This document shows positions 15,908 through 24,452 of a DNA stretch of 64,000 bases, in pieces. Positions within the stretch are counted from its first letter, which is position 1. Each line of letters begins with the position of its first letter. A program made the translations under genes and the position numbers. Source of the stretch: an uncultured Ruminococcus sp. (GTDB lineage: Bacteria; Bacillota; Clostridia; Oscillospirales; Acutalibacteraceae); NCBI GenBank assembly GCA_902767845.1, contig CACXIV010000005.1, positions 1 to 64,000 of the forward strand, written 5' to 3'. A model generated the notes under the pieces. The model was not told the DNA's origin, searched no databases, and worked only from the letters and a program-made list of their open reading frames with translations.

Positions 15908-16621
15908 TTACAGCGGCTTCGATTTTATTTTTCCGTTATGACGGGGATATTTGTCGGGGGTCGGTCTTGACTTTTCGATCTTCACAAGCGTTCTGCTTCC
16001 GCAGTTTTCCGGCAGGTCGAATTTGAACACCTGCTTTTTTCCGCCGCCGAGAATGTTTATTGCCTTTGACGCGCTGTTTATCTCATCCTCCGCGGCGCCT
16101 CCCTTGAAGGCGATAAAGCTTCCCGAAAGCCTGACGTACGGCAGGCAGTATTCGCAAAGGACGTTAAGCCTTGCGACGGCTCTAGACACCGCGAAGTCGA
16201 AACATTCGCGAAGATCTAAATCCTGTCCTCCCTCTTCGGCTCTCGCGTGGATAAGCCTCGCGTCGAGTCCGAGCGCTTGCAGCACCTCGTCAAGAAACAC
16301 TATCCTCTTGTTAAGGCTGTCGAGCAGGGTCAGCTTTATGTCGGGTCTGGCTATTTTTAATACCATTCCCGGAAACCCCGCGCCCGTGCCGACGTCGATA
16401 ACGCTCGCGCCGTTCGGGATATCAATATGGTTAAACACCGAAAGGCTGTCGGCAAAGTGCTTTATCGCGACCTCTTTGGGCTCGGTTATCGCGGTGAGGT
16501 TGACGCTTTCGTTCCGGCTTACAAGCAGCTCGTAGTAGCTTTTGAGCTGATCGAGCTGAGTGTCGGACAATTCGATTTTATAATCCTTTACGGCGTATAA
16601 GATATGATCTTTAATATCCAT
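15908..16621 (-). CDS. rsmG: 16S rRNA (guanine-N7) methyltransferase RsmG
   Basis: A 237-residue Rossmann-fold methyltransferase (GidB) that methylates G527 of 16S rRNA using S-adenosylmethionine. The cofactor site is VIDVGTGAGFPGMVLKI, and the downstream FDFAVSRAVARLNVL and GSFIAFKGG are family signatures. It lies directly after mnmG with a 4-base gap, the classic arrangement near oriC. The C-terminal tail TPDKYPRHNGKIKSKPL is typical. Confidence 0.95.
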   Translation of the reverse strand: MDIKDHILYAVKDYKIELSDTQLDQLKSYYELLVSRNESVNLTAITEPKEVAIKHFADSLSVFNHIDIPNGASVIDVGTGAGFPGMVLKIARPDIKLTLLDSLNKRIVFLDEVLQALGLDARLIHARAEEGGQDLDLRECFDFAVSRAVARLNVLCEYCLPYVRLSGSFIAFKGGAAEDEINSASKAINILGGGKKQVFKFDLPENCGSRTLVKIEKSRPTPDKYPRHNGKIKSKPL

Positions 16622-16625
16622 AATA

Positions 16626-18497
16626 TCACTTGTTCCTGTTTGTTGCCAGCCAAATCAGCAGCACGCTGATATCCGCGGGCGATACGCCCGATATCCTCGA
16701 CGCCTGACCGATGTTTAGCGGCTTGATCTTGTTCAGCTTCTCCTGAGCCTCAAGTCTTAATCCCGTCAGTCCGGTGTAGTCAAAATCGGTCGGCAAAAGC
16801 TTGTTCTCAAGCTTTTTAACCTGCTCGACCTGCTTTAGCTGCTTTTGGATATAGCCCTCGTACTTGATTTCGATTTCTATTTGCTCGATAATGCTTTGAT
16901 CCAAATCCGGGCAGTCCGGGTCGATCTGACGGATCATATCATATCCCACCTGCGGACGGCGCAGAAGATTTATCTCTCTTATTCCCGTTGTGACGGGCGA
17001 TGTTTCACGTGAAACAAGCAGCTCGTTTAGCTTTTCGCTCGGAGCGGCTGTGGTGTTTTCGAGCCTTTTTATCTCTTCCCTTTTTGCGCGCTGCTTGTCA
17101 AGGAATCTGTTATAGCGCTCCTCGCTTATAAGACCGAGCTCATATCCCGTCGGAGTCAGCCTTTCGTCGGCGTTGTCCTGGCGAAGCACGAGCCTGTATT
17201 CGCTGCGCGAGGTCATCATTCTGTACGGCTCGTTAGCTCCCTTTGTAACAAGGTCGTCGATAAGCGTGCCGATATATGAATTTGATCTTGTCAGCACAAA
17301 CGGTTTTTTGCCGAGAGCCTTGTGCGCCGCGTTTACTCCGGCTACAAAGCCCTGAGCCGCCGCCTCCTCGTAGCCCGAGCTTCCGTTGAACTGTCCGGCT
17401 CCGAACAAGCCCTCAAAGTCCTTGAACTCAAGGGTCGGATCCATGGCGGTCGGGTCGACGCAGTCGTATTCGATCGCGTATGCCGGGCGCATTATTACGC
17501 AGTTTTCGAGTCCCTTTATCGTGCGGTAAAATTTAAGCTGTACCTCCTCCGGCAGAGAGCTGCTCATGCCCTGAAGATACATTTCCTCTGTGCTTTCGCC
17601 GCAGGGCTCAATAAAAAGCTGGTGCCTCGGCTTGTCTTTGAACCGCATTATCTTATCCTCAAAGCTCGGGCAGTAACGCGGACCCACGCCCTCTATCCTT
17701 CCGGCGTAAAGCGGCGAACGGTGGATGTTTTCAAGAATGACCTGTTTTGTCCTGTCGTTCGTCCAGCTTATGTGGCAGTCGACCTTGTTTTCGCCCAAGC
17801 TCTCTGTTTCATATGAGAACGGCTGCGGAGGCTCGTCGCCCTTCTGCACCTCCAATTCGGAGAAATCTATTGAGCGGCGGAGCACGCGCGCCGGGGTGCC
17901 GGTCTTGAATCTTCTCAGCGGAAGTCCGAGCTCCTTTAGGCTTTTACCGAGCTTTGTCGCCGGAAAAATACCGTCTGGTCCGCTTTCATAGCTTACCTCG
18001 CCGACGTATATCCTTCCTCCCAAATATGTGCCTGTGGCGATGACCACCGTCCTGCATTTGAATATCGCGAGCATTTGGGTCTTGAGCTCGTAGCCGTCGG
18101 CGGTCTTTTTGATGTCCGTTATCTCAGCCTGCCTTAGCTCCAAATTCTCCTGAAGCTCAAGCTTGTGCTTCATTGTGTCGGAGTATTTTCTGCGGTCGAT
18201 CTGAGCGCGCAGAGAATGTACCGCCGGTCCCTTGCCGCGGTTGAGCATGCGGGACTGCAAAAAGCACTCGTCGGCAGTTTTTCCCATCTCTCCTCCGAGC
18301 GCGTCGATCTCGCGCACAAGATGTCCCTTAGCCGTACCGCCTATCGACGGGTTGCACGGGCAGTTGCCCACGGCGTCCATATTGATAGTAAAAATTACGG
18401 TGTCGCATCCGAGCCTTGCCGCCGCGAGAGCCGCCTCTATTCCGGCGTGACCGGCTCCGATAACGGCAACGTCGTATTCACCTGCAAAATAATCCAT
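16626..18497 (-). CDS. mnmG: tRNA uridine 5-carboxymethylaminomethyl modification enzyme MnmG
   Basis: A 623-residue FAD enzyme (GidA) that works with MnmE to modify U34 of certain tRNAs. FAD binding: VIGAGHAGIEAALAAARLG at the N terminus; family signatures GNCPCNPSIGGTAKGHLVREIDALGG (positions about 40-65) and the C-terminal helical region ending NIGQASRISGVSPADISVLL. Length matches the family. The coding sequence contains a perfect parS site at 17001-17016, so the protein tolerates a V-S-R-E-T-S type stretch there. It lies 12 bases downstream of mnmE. Confidence 0.96.
   Translation of the reverse strand: MDYFAGEYDVAVIGAGHAGIEAALAAARLGCDTVIFTINMDAVGNCPCNPSIGGTAKGHLVREIDALGGEMGKTADECFLQSRMLNRGKGPAVHSLRAQIDRRKYSDTMKHKLELQENLELRQAEITDIKKTADGYELKTQMLAIFKCRTVVIATGTYLGGRIYVGEVSYESGPDGIFPATKLGKSLKELGLPLRRFKTGTPARVLRRSIDFSELEVQKGDEPPQPFSYETESLGENKVDCHISWTNDRTKQVILENIHRSPLYAGRIEGVGPRYCPSFEDKIMRFKDKPRHQLFIEPCGESTEEMYLQGMSSSLPEEVQLKFYRTIKGLENCVIMRPAYAIEYDCVDPTAMDPTLEFKDFEGLFGAGQFNGSSGYEEAAAQGFVAGVNAAHKALGKKPFVLTRSNSYIGTLIDDLVTKGANEPYRMMTSRSEYRLVLRQDNADERLTPTGYELGLISEERYNRFLDKQRAKREEIKRLENTTAAPSEKLNELLVSRETSPVTTGIREINLLRRPQVGYDMIRQIDPDCPDLDQSIIEQIEIEIKYEGYIQKQLKQVEQVKKLENKLLPTDFDYTGLTGLRLEAQEKLNKIKPLNIGQASRISGVSPADISVLLIWLATNRNK
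17001..17016. promoter_or_regulatory. parS site inside mnmG
   Basis: A second exact TGTTTCACGTGAAACA, here within coding sequence. It lies 2.2 kb from the first site; clustered parS sites near oriC are usual in Bacillota. Confidence 0.93.
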
Positions 18498-18509
18498 AAT
18501 AATCTTTCC

Positions 18510-19880
18510 TTATTTTCCGACGCAGAAGTTGTGGAAAACCCTGTCTAAAACCTCGTCGCTTGTTTTTTCTCCCGTCATCTCGGAAAGCTCCGAGACGGCG
18601 TCCTCAAGAGAAACCGTGACCGCGTCGTAGGTCATGCCGAACGACAGCGCCTCTCTTGCCTCCTTAACGGATCTGAGCGCTCCGGCAACATTTGAACGCT
18701 GGCGCTCGTTAGAGAGTATTCCCTCGCTCGGATTCAGTTTCGTAGTACCGGCGATCTTCTCCACCGCCGCGGCTATTTCTTCCCTGCCCTCTCCGTTAGC
18801 GGCAGAAATATATACTATATTGTCTATTTTATATTTTATCTTGTCTATATCAAGTTTGTTTTCCAGATCTGTCTTATTGATGACCGCTATGGAAGGCACC
18901 TGCGCGGAGAGCTCCAACAGCTCGTAGTCATCCTCGCCGAGCGTTTGGCTGTTATCGAATACCGCGATAAGCAGTCCGCACTGTTCGAGCCTTTTCTTGG
19001 CGCGGTCGACCCCTATCTTTTCCACGGCGTCGTCGGTATTTCTCAGTCCGGCGGTGTCGCTCAGTCTTAAAATAACGTCGCCGACAACTACCGTTTCCTC
19101 TACCACGTCCCTCGTCGTTCCGGGGATATCGGTAACAATGCTTTTCTCGCTGCCCGAAAGCAGGTTCATCAGGGTGCTCTTACCGACGTTAGGCCTTCCG
19201 GCGATCACGGTGTCTATCCCCTGCTTTACCGCCTGACCGGCGTCGTAGGAGGACAAAAGCTTTTCAAGCTCGTTCGTCGCTTTGTCGCAGACTGAAAAGA
19301 TCATTTCGTCGTCGACCTCGGCGATATCCTCCTCGGGATAATCCGCCCACGCGGAAAGGTGAGCAATCAGCGCAAGGAGCTCGTCCTTTACCGAGCTGAT
19401 CCTTTTTCTGAGCGCGCCCTCCTTTACGAACATAGCCGAACGCGCGGCGCAACGGCTTTTCGCGGTGATTATATCTATTACCGCCTCAGCCTCGGTAAGG
19501 TCGATCTTTCCGTTCAAAAAGGCTCTTTTTGTAAACTCCCCTGCCTGAGCCGGGACCGCTCCGGCGTCGAGCACCGCGCGCAGCACCTGCTTTGTAATAT
19601 ACACTCCGCCGTGGCAGGATATCTCTACAACATCCTCGCCGGTATAGCTGTGCGGAGCTCTGAAAACAAGCGCCACCGCCTCGTCGAGCTCTTCATCATT
19701 ATATACTATTTTTCCGAACGCCGCGGTGTAGCCCCTCATATCGGCGAGCTTTTTGGAGTTGATGTTCCGAAATACTTTGTCGGCTATTTCGGCGGATCTG
19801 CTTCCCGAGATCCTGATAACTCCGATACCGCCCTCTCCCTGGGCTGTGCTTATCGCGGCTATTGTTTTATTATCATCCAT
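18510..19880 (-). CDS. mnmE: tRNA modification GTPase MnmE
   Basis: A 456-residue GTPase, partner of MnmG in U34 modification. An N-terminal folate-binding domain (to about 118) is followed by a helical region with an inserted G domain: GRPNVGKSTLMN (G1), DIPGTTRD (G2), DTAGLR (G3), NKTD (G4). It ends with CVGK, the conserved C-terminal cysteine motif C-[IVL]-G-K. The ATG has no recognisable Shine-Dalgarno sequence, and a terminator-like hairpin (19893-19914) sits just upstream, so its expression may be attenuated or coupled in an unusual way. Confidence 0.95.
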   Translation of the reverse strand: MDDNKTIAAISTAQGEGGIGVIRISGSRSAEIADKVFRNINSKKLADMRGYTAAFGKIVYNDEELDEAVALVFRAPHSYTGEDVVEISCHGGVYITKQVLRAVLDAGAVPAQAGEFTKRAFLNGKIDLTEAEAVIDIITAKSRCAARSAMFVKEGALRKRISSVKDELLALIAHLSAWADYPEEDIAEVDDEMIFSVCDKATNELEKLLSSYDAGQAVKQGIDTVIAGRPNVGKSTLMNLLSGSEKSIVTDIPGTTRDVVEETVVVGDVILRLSDTAGLRNTDDAVEKIGVDRAKKRLEQCGLLIAVFDNSQTLGEDDYELLELSAQVPSIAVINKTDLENKLDIDKIKYKIDNIVYISAANGEGREEIAAAVEKIAGTTKLNPSEGILSNERQRSNVAGALRSVKEAREALSFGMTYDAVTVSLEDAVSELSEMTGEKTSDEVLDRVFHNFCVGK

Positions 19881-19892
19881 ATCATTTAAATT

Positions 19893-19914
19893 AAAAGGGC
19901 GGAATAATCCGCCC
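19893..19914 (-). terminator. Terminator-like hairpin between jag and mnmE
   Basis: Minus strand GGGCGGA-TTAT-TCCGCCC followed by TTTTAATTT. It falls between two genes normally in one operon, so it could be an attenuator or a partial terminator. Confidence 0.6.
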
Positions 19915-19927
19915 TGAATTTGGTTTA

Positions 19928-20719
19928 TTACTTGTCAATTCTTCCGTAAAGGCCGCCTGTCTCTCCGCCCTCGTTGAGAGGTACTCTGTCCGGATTCACC
20001 GGCGCGCTTTTTGAGCGGTTGTTTGAATTATAAGAACGTCTTGAACCGCCTCTGCGATTGTTATATCCGCCTCTGCGGCTGTTTCTCGACTTGGGATCGG
20101 GTCCGATAACAACGTGACGCGCCGCTCCCTCGCCCTCGCTCCATGAGATAGCTCCGTTCACCTTTTGAACCGAGGTGTGGATCAGCCTTCTCTCATAGGG
20201 GTTCATGGGCTCGAGGTTGGTCTTTTTGCCGGTCTTGATAGCCTTGAAGGCGAGCTTTCTGCCGAGGCTTTCGAGAGTTTTTTCTCTTTTCTCGCGGTAG
20301 TTGCCCGTATTGACCGTGACCTTTATGTAAGGATCCTCGCTGTGGTTGGCAACAAGGCTCGTGAGGTACTGCAGAGCGTCGAGCGTCTCTCCTCTTCTGC
20401 CGATTACATAACCGACTTCCTCGCCGGAGAGGTTGAACTCAACCGCGCCCTCCTCGCTTTTCTTTTCTATCTCAATGCCGTTGATGAGCATTTTTTCAAG
20501 GACTTCTCTCAGAAATTTTTCAGCCTTTTCCTCGGGCGTGTCCCTGATAATTATTTTTACCTTGGCGGGAGCTCCGCCGAAAAGACCGAATTTCTTTTTT
20601 TCCGCTCTCTGTATAAGCTCAAATTCAACCTCGTCGGTCTCTTCGAGGCCGAGCTGTCTTTTTGCGTCGTTCAGCGCTTCGAGCTCTGTATCGCCGACGC
20701 CGATAACTTCTTTTAACAT
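19928..20719 (-). CDS. jag: RNA-binding protein Jag/KhpB
   Basis: A 263-residue protein with an N-terminal Jag_N domain (IGVGDTELEALNDA onward), a basic linker KKKFGLFGGAPAK, a KH domain (VGYVIGRRGETLDALQYL carries the GxxG-type loop) and an R3H domain (NPYERRLIH with the R-x3-H motif). The family (also SpoIIIJ-associated protein, KhpB/EloR) binds RNA and affects cell shape and sporulation. The last 55 residues form an unusual Arg/Gly/Asn/Ser-rich tail (SRRGGYNNRRGGSRRSYNS), an RGG-like extension likely to add RNA contacts. It follows yidC, as in most Bacillota. Confidence 0.93.
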   Translation of the reverse strand: MLKEVIGVGDTELEALNDAKRQLGLEETDEVEFELIQRAEKKKFGLFGGAPAKVKIIIRDTPEEKAEKFLREVLEKMLINGIEIEKKSEEGAVEFNLSGEEVGYVIGRRGETLDALQYLTSLVANHSEDPYIKVTVNTGNYREKREKTLESLGRKLAFKAIKTGKKTNLEPMNPYERRLIHTSVQKVNGAISWSEGEGAARHVVIGPDPKSRNSRRGGYNNRRGGSRRSYNSNNRSKSAPVNPDRVPLNEGGETGGLYGRIDK

Positions 20720-20750
20720 AACACTATTTCTCCTGTTTTACGAGATAACA

Positions 20751-21731
20751 TTACTTTTTCTTTTTACTTTTATTGCCCGACGCCGCCTTTTCCTGAGGAG
20801 CGTAAACATACGGCACCTTTGCCTCGTTTTCATACATAAGGGCAACGTGTCTTGCCTCGCTTTTGGCGTTGATCTGAACGGGTCCGAGAACCTTCGCGAG
20901 AACTATCGACTGAACCAGACTTATAAGCGCCGAAATGATCCAGTAGAACGCCATAGCAGCGGGAACGCTGAACGCGATATAAGCCGAGAAAAGCGGAAGC
21001 GCGTAAAGGAGTACCTTCATGCAGCCCTTCTGCTGATTCATCTGATTGTTGTTTACCTTCTGCATAACAAACTGAGAACCTACGTTGGAGAGGAAGCACA
21101 GTACGGGGAACAGAAGATACCATGACCAAAAGCCGTAATCGGACGGTACGGAAAGCAGATCTACATTTCCGAAAATCTTGAAGCCGTTGGAAAACATGTG
21201 GATTTTATCAATATCGGCAACGCTGAAAAGACCCTTTATCGCGTCTGTACCGGCGATATTCGGGAAAATTTTAAGGAGCGCTATCTGCTGATAAGCGGGG
21301 TTTGCCGATGACGCGTATCCGGGGATCTGCTGAATATAGGAGACAGCCTTGTTTACGCTGTCGCCGTTGATGTGGAGCGTGTTTGTAAGCGGATACGCTA
21401 CCGCGTAGAATACGCCGAAAAGAACAAGCATGGGAACTATCATGGTAAGGCAGCCGCCCATGGGCTTGACGCCTTCTTTTTCATAAAGCTTGTTCATCTC
21501 TTCCTGAAGGAGCTGACGGTTATTGCCGTACTTTTCCTGAAGCTCCTTCTGCTTTTTTGATAACCTTGCCGTGCCCGCCATCGACTTCTGCTGTTTTACC
21601 GAGAACGGGAAAAGCACGAGTTTGATTACGATTGTAAATACGATAATCGCAATGCCGAAATTCTGGAATACATAGTATAATCCCCAAAGCAGGTATCCGA
21701 GGAAGTATCCGAGAAAACCCAAAATTTGCAT
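20751..21731 (-). CDS. yidC: Membrane protein insertase YidC (SpoIIIJ/OxaA type)
   Basis: A 326-residue polytopic insertase that places proteins into the membrane, alone or with SecYEG. The N-terminal helix (FGIAIIVFTIVIKLVLFPFSVKQQKS) leads into the cytoplasmic hairpin ELQEKYGNNRQLLQEEMNKLYEKEGVKPMGGCLTMI, and further helices follow at about 95, 210 and 270. The conserved arginine expected in the hydrophilic groove is not obvious; the first helix instead carries a lysine (IVIKLVLFPFS), as in several Gram-positive members. A Lys-rich tail may bind ribosomes. The protein has no lipobox, so the N terminus is less processed than in Bacillus SpoIIIJ. Confidence 0.93.
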   Translation of the reverse strand: MQILGFLGYFLGYLLWGLYYVFQNFGIAIIVFTIVIKLVLFPFSVKQQKSMAGTARLSKKQKELQEKYGNNRQLLQEEMNKLYEKEGVKPMGGCLTMIVPMLVLFGVFYAVAYPLTNTLHINGDSVNKAVSYIQQIPGYASSANPAYQQIALLKIFPNIAGTDAIKGLFSVADIDKIHMFSNGFKIFGNVDLLSVPSDYGFWSWYLLFPVLCFLSNVGSQFVMQKVNNNQMNQQKGCMKVLLYALPLFSAYIAFSVPAAMAFYWIISALISLVQSIVLAKVLGPVQINAKSEARHVALMYENEAKVPYVYAPQEKAASGNKSKKKK

Positions 21732-21740
21732 AAATTTACC

Positions 21741-21971
21741 TCATCGCTGTTTTTTCTTTTTTTCCGGGACGGGATCGTACCCGCCCTTGGCAAACGGATT
21801 GCAACGCAAAAATCGCCAAATCGTCAGCGCGCTGCCCTTTAACGCGCCAAAACGCTCTATAGCCTCCAGTCCGTACTGCGAACACGTCGGAGTGTATATG
21901 CAGTGGGCTTTGGTGTAAGGAGAAATTGCGGACTGATAAAACCTGATTAAAGCTATTAAAACTCTTTTCAT
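21741..21971 (-). CDS. yidD: Membrane protein insertion efficiency factor YidD
   Basis: A 76-residue protein with an amphipathic N-terminal helix and the family signature [30 protein letters not shown] and [12 protein letters not shown]. YidD assists YidC-dependent insertion at the inner membrane face. It sits between rnpA and yidC as usual, 10 bases before yidC. Confidence 0.95.
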   Translation of the reverse strand: MKRVLIALIRFYQSAISPYTKAHCIYTPTCSQYGLEAIERFGALKGSALTIWRFLRCNPFAKGGYDPVPEKKKKQR

Positions 21972-21983
21972 CTTTATATACCC

Positions 21984-22325
21984 TTATGTACCCTTGAGTA
22001 CACCCGCAGATTCAAGATGCTTTTTCATAGCCTGCATCACTGTCTGTGACTTAACAAACGGTGTTTTTCCCCTGGCCACAAAAATAATGTCGTGACCGGG
22101 TTTGATCTCGGAATAAAGCTGATAATACGAGGCTCTTATAACTCTTCTCGCTCTTGAGCGTTTAACAGCGTTGCCAATTTTTTTACCTGTTGTGATTCCG
22201 TATCTTATGTTTCCCGACCTGTTTTTTATTACGTAGGTCACAAGCACAGGACTGACAAACGATCTTCCCTTGTGATATATCCTGGAAAAATCCCTGTTTT
22301 CCTTGACCGTAACATATTTACCCAT
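21984..22325 (-). CDS. rnpA: Ribonuclease P protein component
   Basis: A 113-residue basic protein that assists the RNase P ribozyme in trimming tRNA 5' ends. The signature is GNAVKRSRARRVIRASYYQL, the RNR-type loop that contacts RNA. The ATG at 22325 has GAGGT upstream; the longer reading would start in the intergenic hairpin. It ends 12 bases before yidD. Confidence 0.94.
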   Translation of the reverse strand: MGKYVTVKENRDFSRIYHKGRSFVSPVLVTYVIKNRSGNIRYGITTGKKIGNAVKRSRARRVIRASYYQLYSEIKPGHDIIFVARGKTPFVKSQTVMQAMKKHLESAGVLKGT

Positions 22326-22352
22326 AATAATACCTCGGCAGGATACATAATT

Positions 22353-22374
22353 AAAGAAAGACCACATAAAAAAG
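22353..22374 (-). terminator. Hairpin between rpmH and rnpA
   Basis: Minus strand GACCAC-TTTTTTAT-GTGGTC followed by TTTCTTT, about 30 bases before the rnpA start. It resembles a partial terminator and could lower rnpA output relative to the ribosomal protein gene. Confidence 0.5.
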
Positions 22375-22533
22375 TGGTCGTTCCTTTAGGCTGTTTAATA
22401 AACGTATAATGTACAAAAAGCGTGACAGTATTCGCATTACAGGGCTAAGCTCAAAAGCCTTGTCAGTCAGAATAAGCGCCCGGGCTGCCGAAAAGCATCC
22501 GCTTTTTTACGGTTTATCATTTATTAATTTGCC
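22375..22533 (-). other. rpmH-rnpA spacer
   Basis: About 160 bases without a gene, plus the hairpin at 22353-22374. The reading CGGATGCTTTTCGGCAGCC and GGCTTTTGAGC hints at local structure, but no conserved RNA family is recognised. Confidence 0.4.
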
Positions 22534-22668
22534 TTAGTAAGATAACCTTTTTCTGCCCTTAGCTCTTCTTCTTGCCAAAACTTTTCTGCCGTTTGATGTA
22601 GACATTCTCTTTCTGAAGCCATGCTCTTTTTTTCTGTGAAGCTTTTTAGGCTGATATGTTCTCAACAT
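22534..22668 (-). CDS. rpmH: 50S ribosomal protein L34
   Basis: A 44-residue, very basic protein: [20 protein letters not shown] at the start and [12 protein letters not shown] at the end, the textbook L34 sequence. Ribosome binding site AGGGAGGG. It begins the leftward operon from oriC under a near-perfect promoter (22731-22759). Confidence 0.97.
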   Translation of the reverse strand: MLRTYQPKKLHRKKEHGFRKRMSTSNGRKVLARRRAKGRKRLSY

Positions 22669-22730
22669 AGTCAAAAACCCTCCCTTCAAATTTAAGCCTT
22701 TCGGTCATAAATATAACCTTGCAATATAGC

Positions 22731-22759
22731 ATTATAGCTTATTTTCCCGAATCCGTCAA
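22731..22759 (-). promoter_or_regulatory. rpmH promoter
   Basis: Minus strand TTGACG (22754-22759), 17-bp spacer, TATAAT (22731-22736). Confidence 0.9.
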
Positions 22760-22760
22760 G

Positions 22761-23129
22761 TTTTTTTTAACAGTAAAAAATCAACACAAAATATAGTTGT
22801 TGAAGGCTTTGTAATTACAATTTATAGTGTGTCCGGCAGCCGCCCTCGGGGTCTTTTGACAAAATGACGGAAAATCGGCCTTATATACATTTAAAATGTG
22901 AATCTTTGTGCGCTTTAAAATACTTGCAATTTTACCCTGATTGGAGTATAATTATTAGGAATGGATTTTTATTGTGGGTTCATTTGCGATATCAATAATT
23001 TCAGATGATTTATCATGTTATTCACGGGGATGAAATTGATATTTATTACGGCTGTTTAATGAGTATCGGTACAATATATCTTTGCCCGCAATAAACAAAA
23101 ATACCCCGTATGAGGAAGTGGAGGAGAAA
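22761..23129. other. oriC upstream subregion and dnaA promoter
   Basis: A/T-rich region between divergent rpmH and dnaA. DnaA-box-like 9-mers are TTATATACA (22881-22889, one mismatch to TTATNCACA), TGTGAATCT (22898-22906, reverse, two mismatches) and TTATTCACG (23018-23026, one mismatch). The dnaA promoter is TTGCAA (22924-22929), 17 bp, TATAAT (22947-22952), leaving a leader of about 170 bases. The boxes flank the promoter, which suits DnaA autoregulation. Promoter certain, boxes moderate. Confidence 0.7.
22924..22952 (+). promoter_or_regulatory. dnaA promoter
   Basis: TTGCAA, 17-bp spacer, perfect TATAAT; start expected near 22959. Confidence 0.85.
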
Positions 23130-24452
23130 ATGGATTCTTTTAACGACGCATGGGAGCTTATCTGCTCTTACTGTAAAACAAAAATAACCGACGTGGCTTA
23201 CAACACCTGGATCAGCAGGATCAAGCCGCTTAACCTCGATTTTGAAAGCAACACGGCTTATCTTATCGTTCCTAATAATTTTCACAGGCAGACGATCAAA
23301 AGATGCTACATTCCTCTTTTGAACGAGGCGTTCGAGGCGATCTTTGACAACAAGTTCAATATTGCTCTAAAGACTCCGGAGGAAGCCAATATCTCCGCTC
23401 CGGCGCCCGAGACCATCAGCGAGGAAAAAAATACGAATTACGAGTACACCTTCGACACCTTTATCGTGGGCTCCTCAAACAAATTCGCCCACGCCGCGTG
23501 TCTCGCCGTAGCGACAAATCCGTCGAACGCCTATAATCCGCTGTTTTTGTACGGAAACTCCGGACTCGGCAAGACCCACCTGCTCTACGCTATCGGAAAC
23601 GAGATCAAAAAGAACGATCCGTCCAAGGTGATCTGCTACATAAAGGGCGACGACTTTACTAACGAGCTTATCGAAAGCCTCAGACAGGCCAAGATGACCG
23701 AGTTCAGACATAAGTACAGACACGCCGACGTCCTTCTTGTGGACGACGTTCAGTTTATCGGCGGCAAGGAGAGCACCCAGGAGGAATTTTTCCATACCTT
23801 CAACGCTCTTCACGAGGCGAGAAAGCAGATCGTTCTCACCTCCGACCGTCCTCCCAAGGAGATCAGGACTCTCGACGACCGTCTGCGCTCGCGCTTTGAG
23901 CAGGATCTTATCGCCGACATCCAGCCCCCCGATCTTGAAACGAGGATAGCCATTATCAAGCGCAAGGCGGAGCTTGTCGACATCAGCCTTTCAAACGAGA
24001 TCTGCGAGTATATCGCCAAAAGACTAAAGGCGAATATCCGCCAGCTTGAGGGCACCGTCAAAAAGCTCAAGGCAAAGTCGCTTCTCAATAATGAAAAGCC
24101 CACCCTCACCTCGGTTCAGGAGGTCATCGCGGACGTTCTCAACAACGACGTTCCTCCCGAGGTCACGGTCGAGCGAATCATAGACGAGGTCGCAAGGACA
24201 TACGGCGTTACTCCCGAGGAGATCCGTTCTCAGAAAAACAAGAGCGCCAACATCAGCAACGCACGTCATATCGCTATCTACATCACAAGGCAGATCACCA
24301 CTCTTTCAATGGTCAATATCGGCGAGGAGTTCGGCAACCGCCACTATTCGACGGTAATTTATTCGATCCAAAAGGTAGAGGCTCTTATCAAAAAGGACCG
24401 GAAGGTCAAGGAGCTTATCGACGACACCATCAAAAACATCCAGGATCGCTGA
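23130..24452 (+). CDS. dnaA: Chromosomal replication initiator protein DnaA
   Basis: A 440-residue AAA+ initiator. Domain I is the first 80 residues, domain II a short linker, domain III holds Walker A GNSGLGKTHLLYAIG, Walker B VLLVDDVQFI and the initiator-specific motif, and domain IV ends with the DNA-binding signature NRHYSTVIYSIQKVE. I chose the ATG at 23130 because GAGGAG lies 6 bases upstream; an in-frame TTG 16 codons earlier has no ribosome binding site. Divergent from rpmH, followed by a 247-base spacer with the unwinding site and then dnaN. Confidence 0.97.
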   Translation: MDSFNDAWELICSYCKTKITDVAYNTWISRIKPLNLDFESNTAYLIVPNNFHRQTIKRCYIPLLNEAFEAIFDNKFNIALKTPEEANISAPAPETISEEKNTNYEYTFDTFIVGSSNKFAHAACLAVATNPSNAYNPLFLYGNSGLGKTHLLYAIGNEIKKNDPSKVICYIKGDDFTNELIESLRQAKMTEFRHKYRHADVLLVDDVQFIGGKESTQEEFFHTFNALHEARKQIVLTSDRPPKEIRTLDDRLRSRFEQDLIADIQPPDLETRIAIIKRKAELVDISLSNEICEYIAKRLKANIRQLEGTVKKLKAKSLLNNEKPTLTSVQEVIADVLNNDVPPEVTVERIIDEVARTYGVTPEEIRSQKNKSANISNARHIAIYITRQITTLSMVNIGEEFGNRHYSTVIYSIQKVEALIKKDRKVKELIDDTIKNIQDR

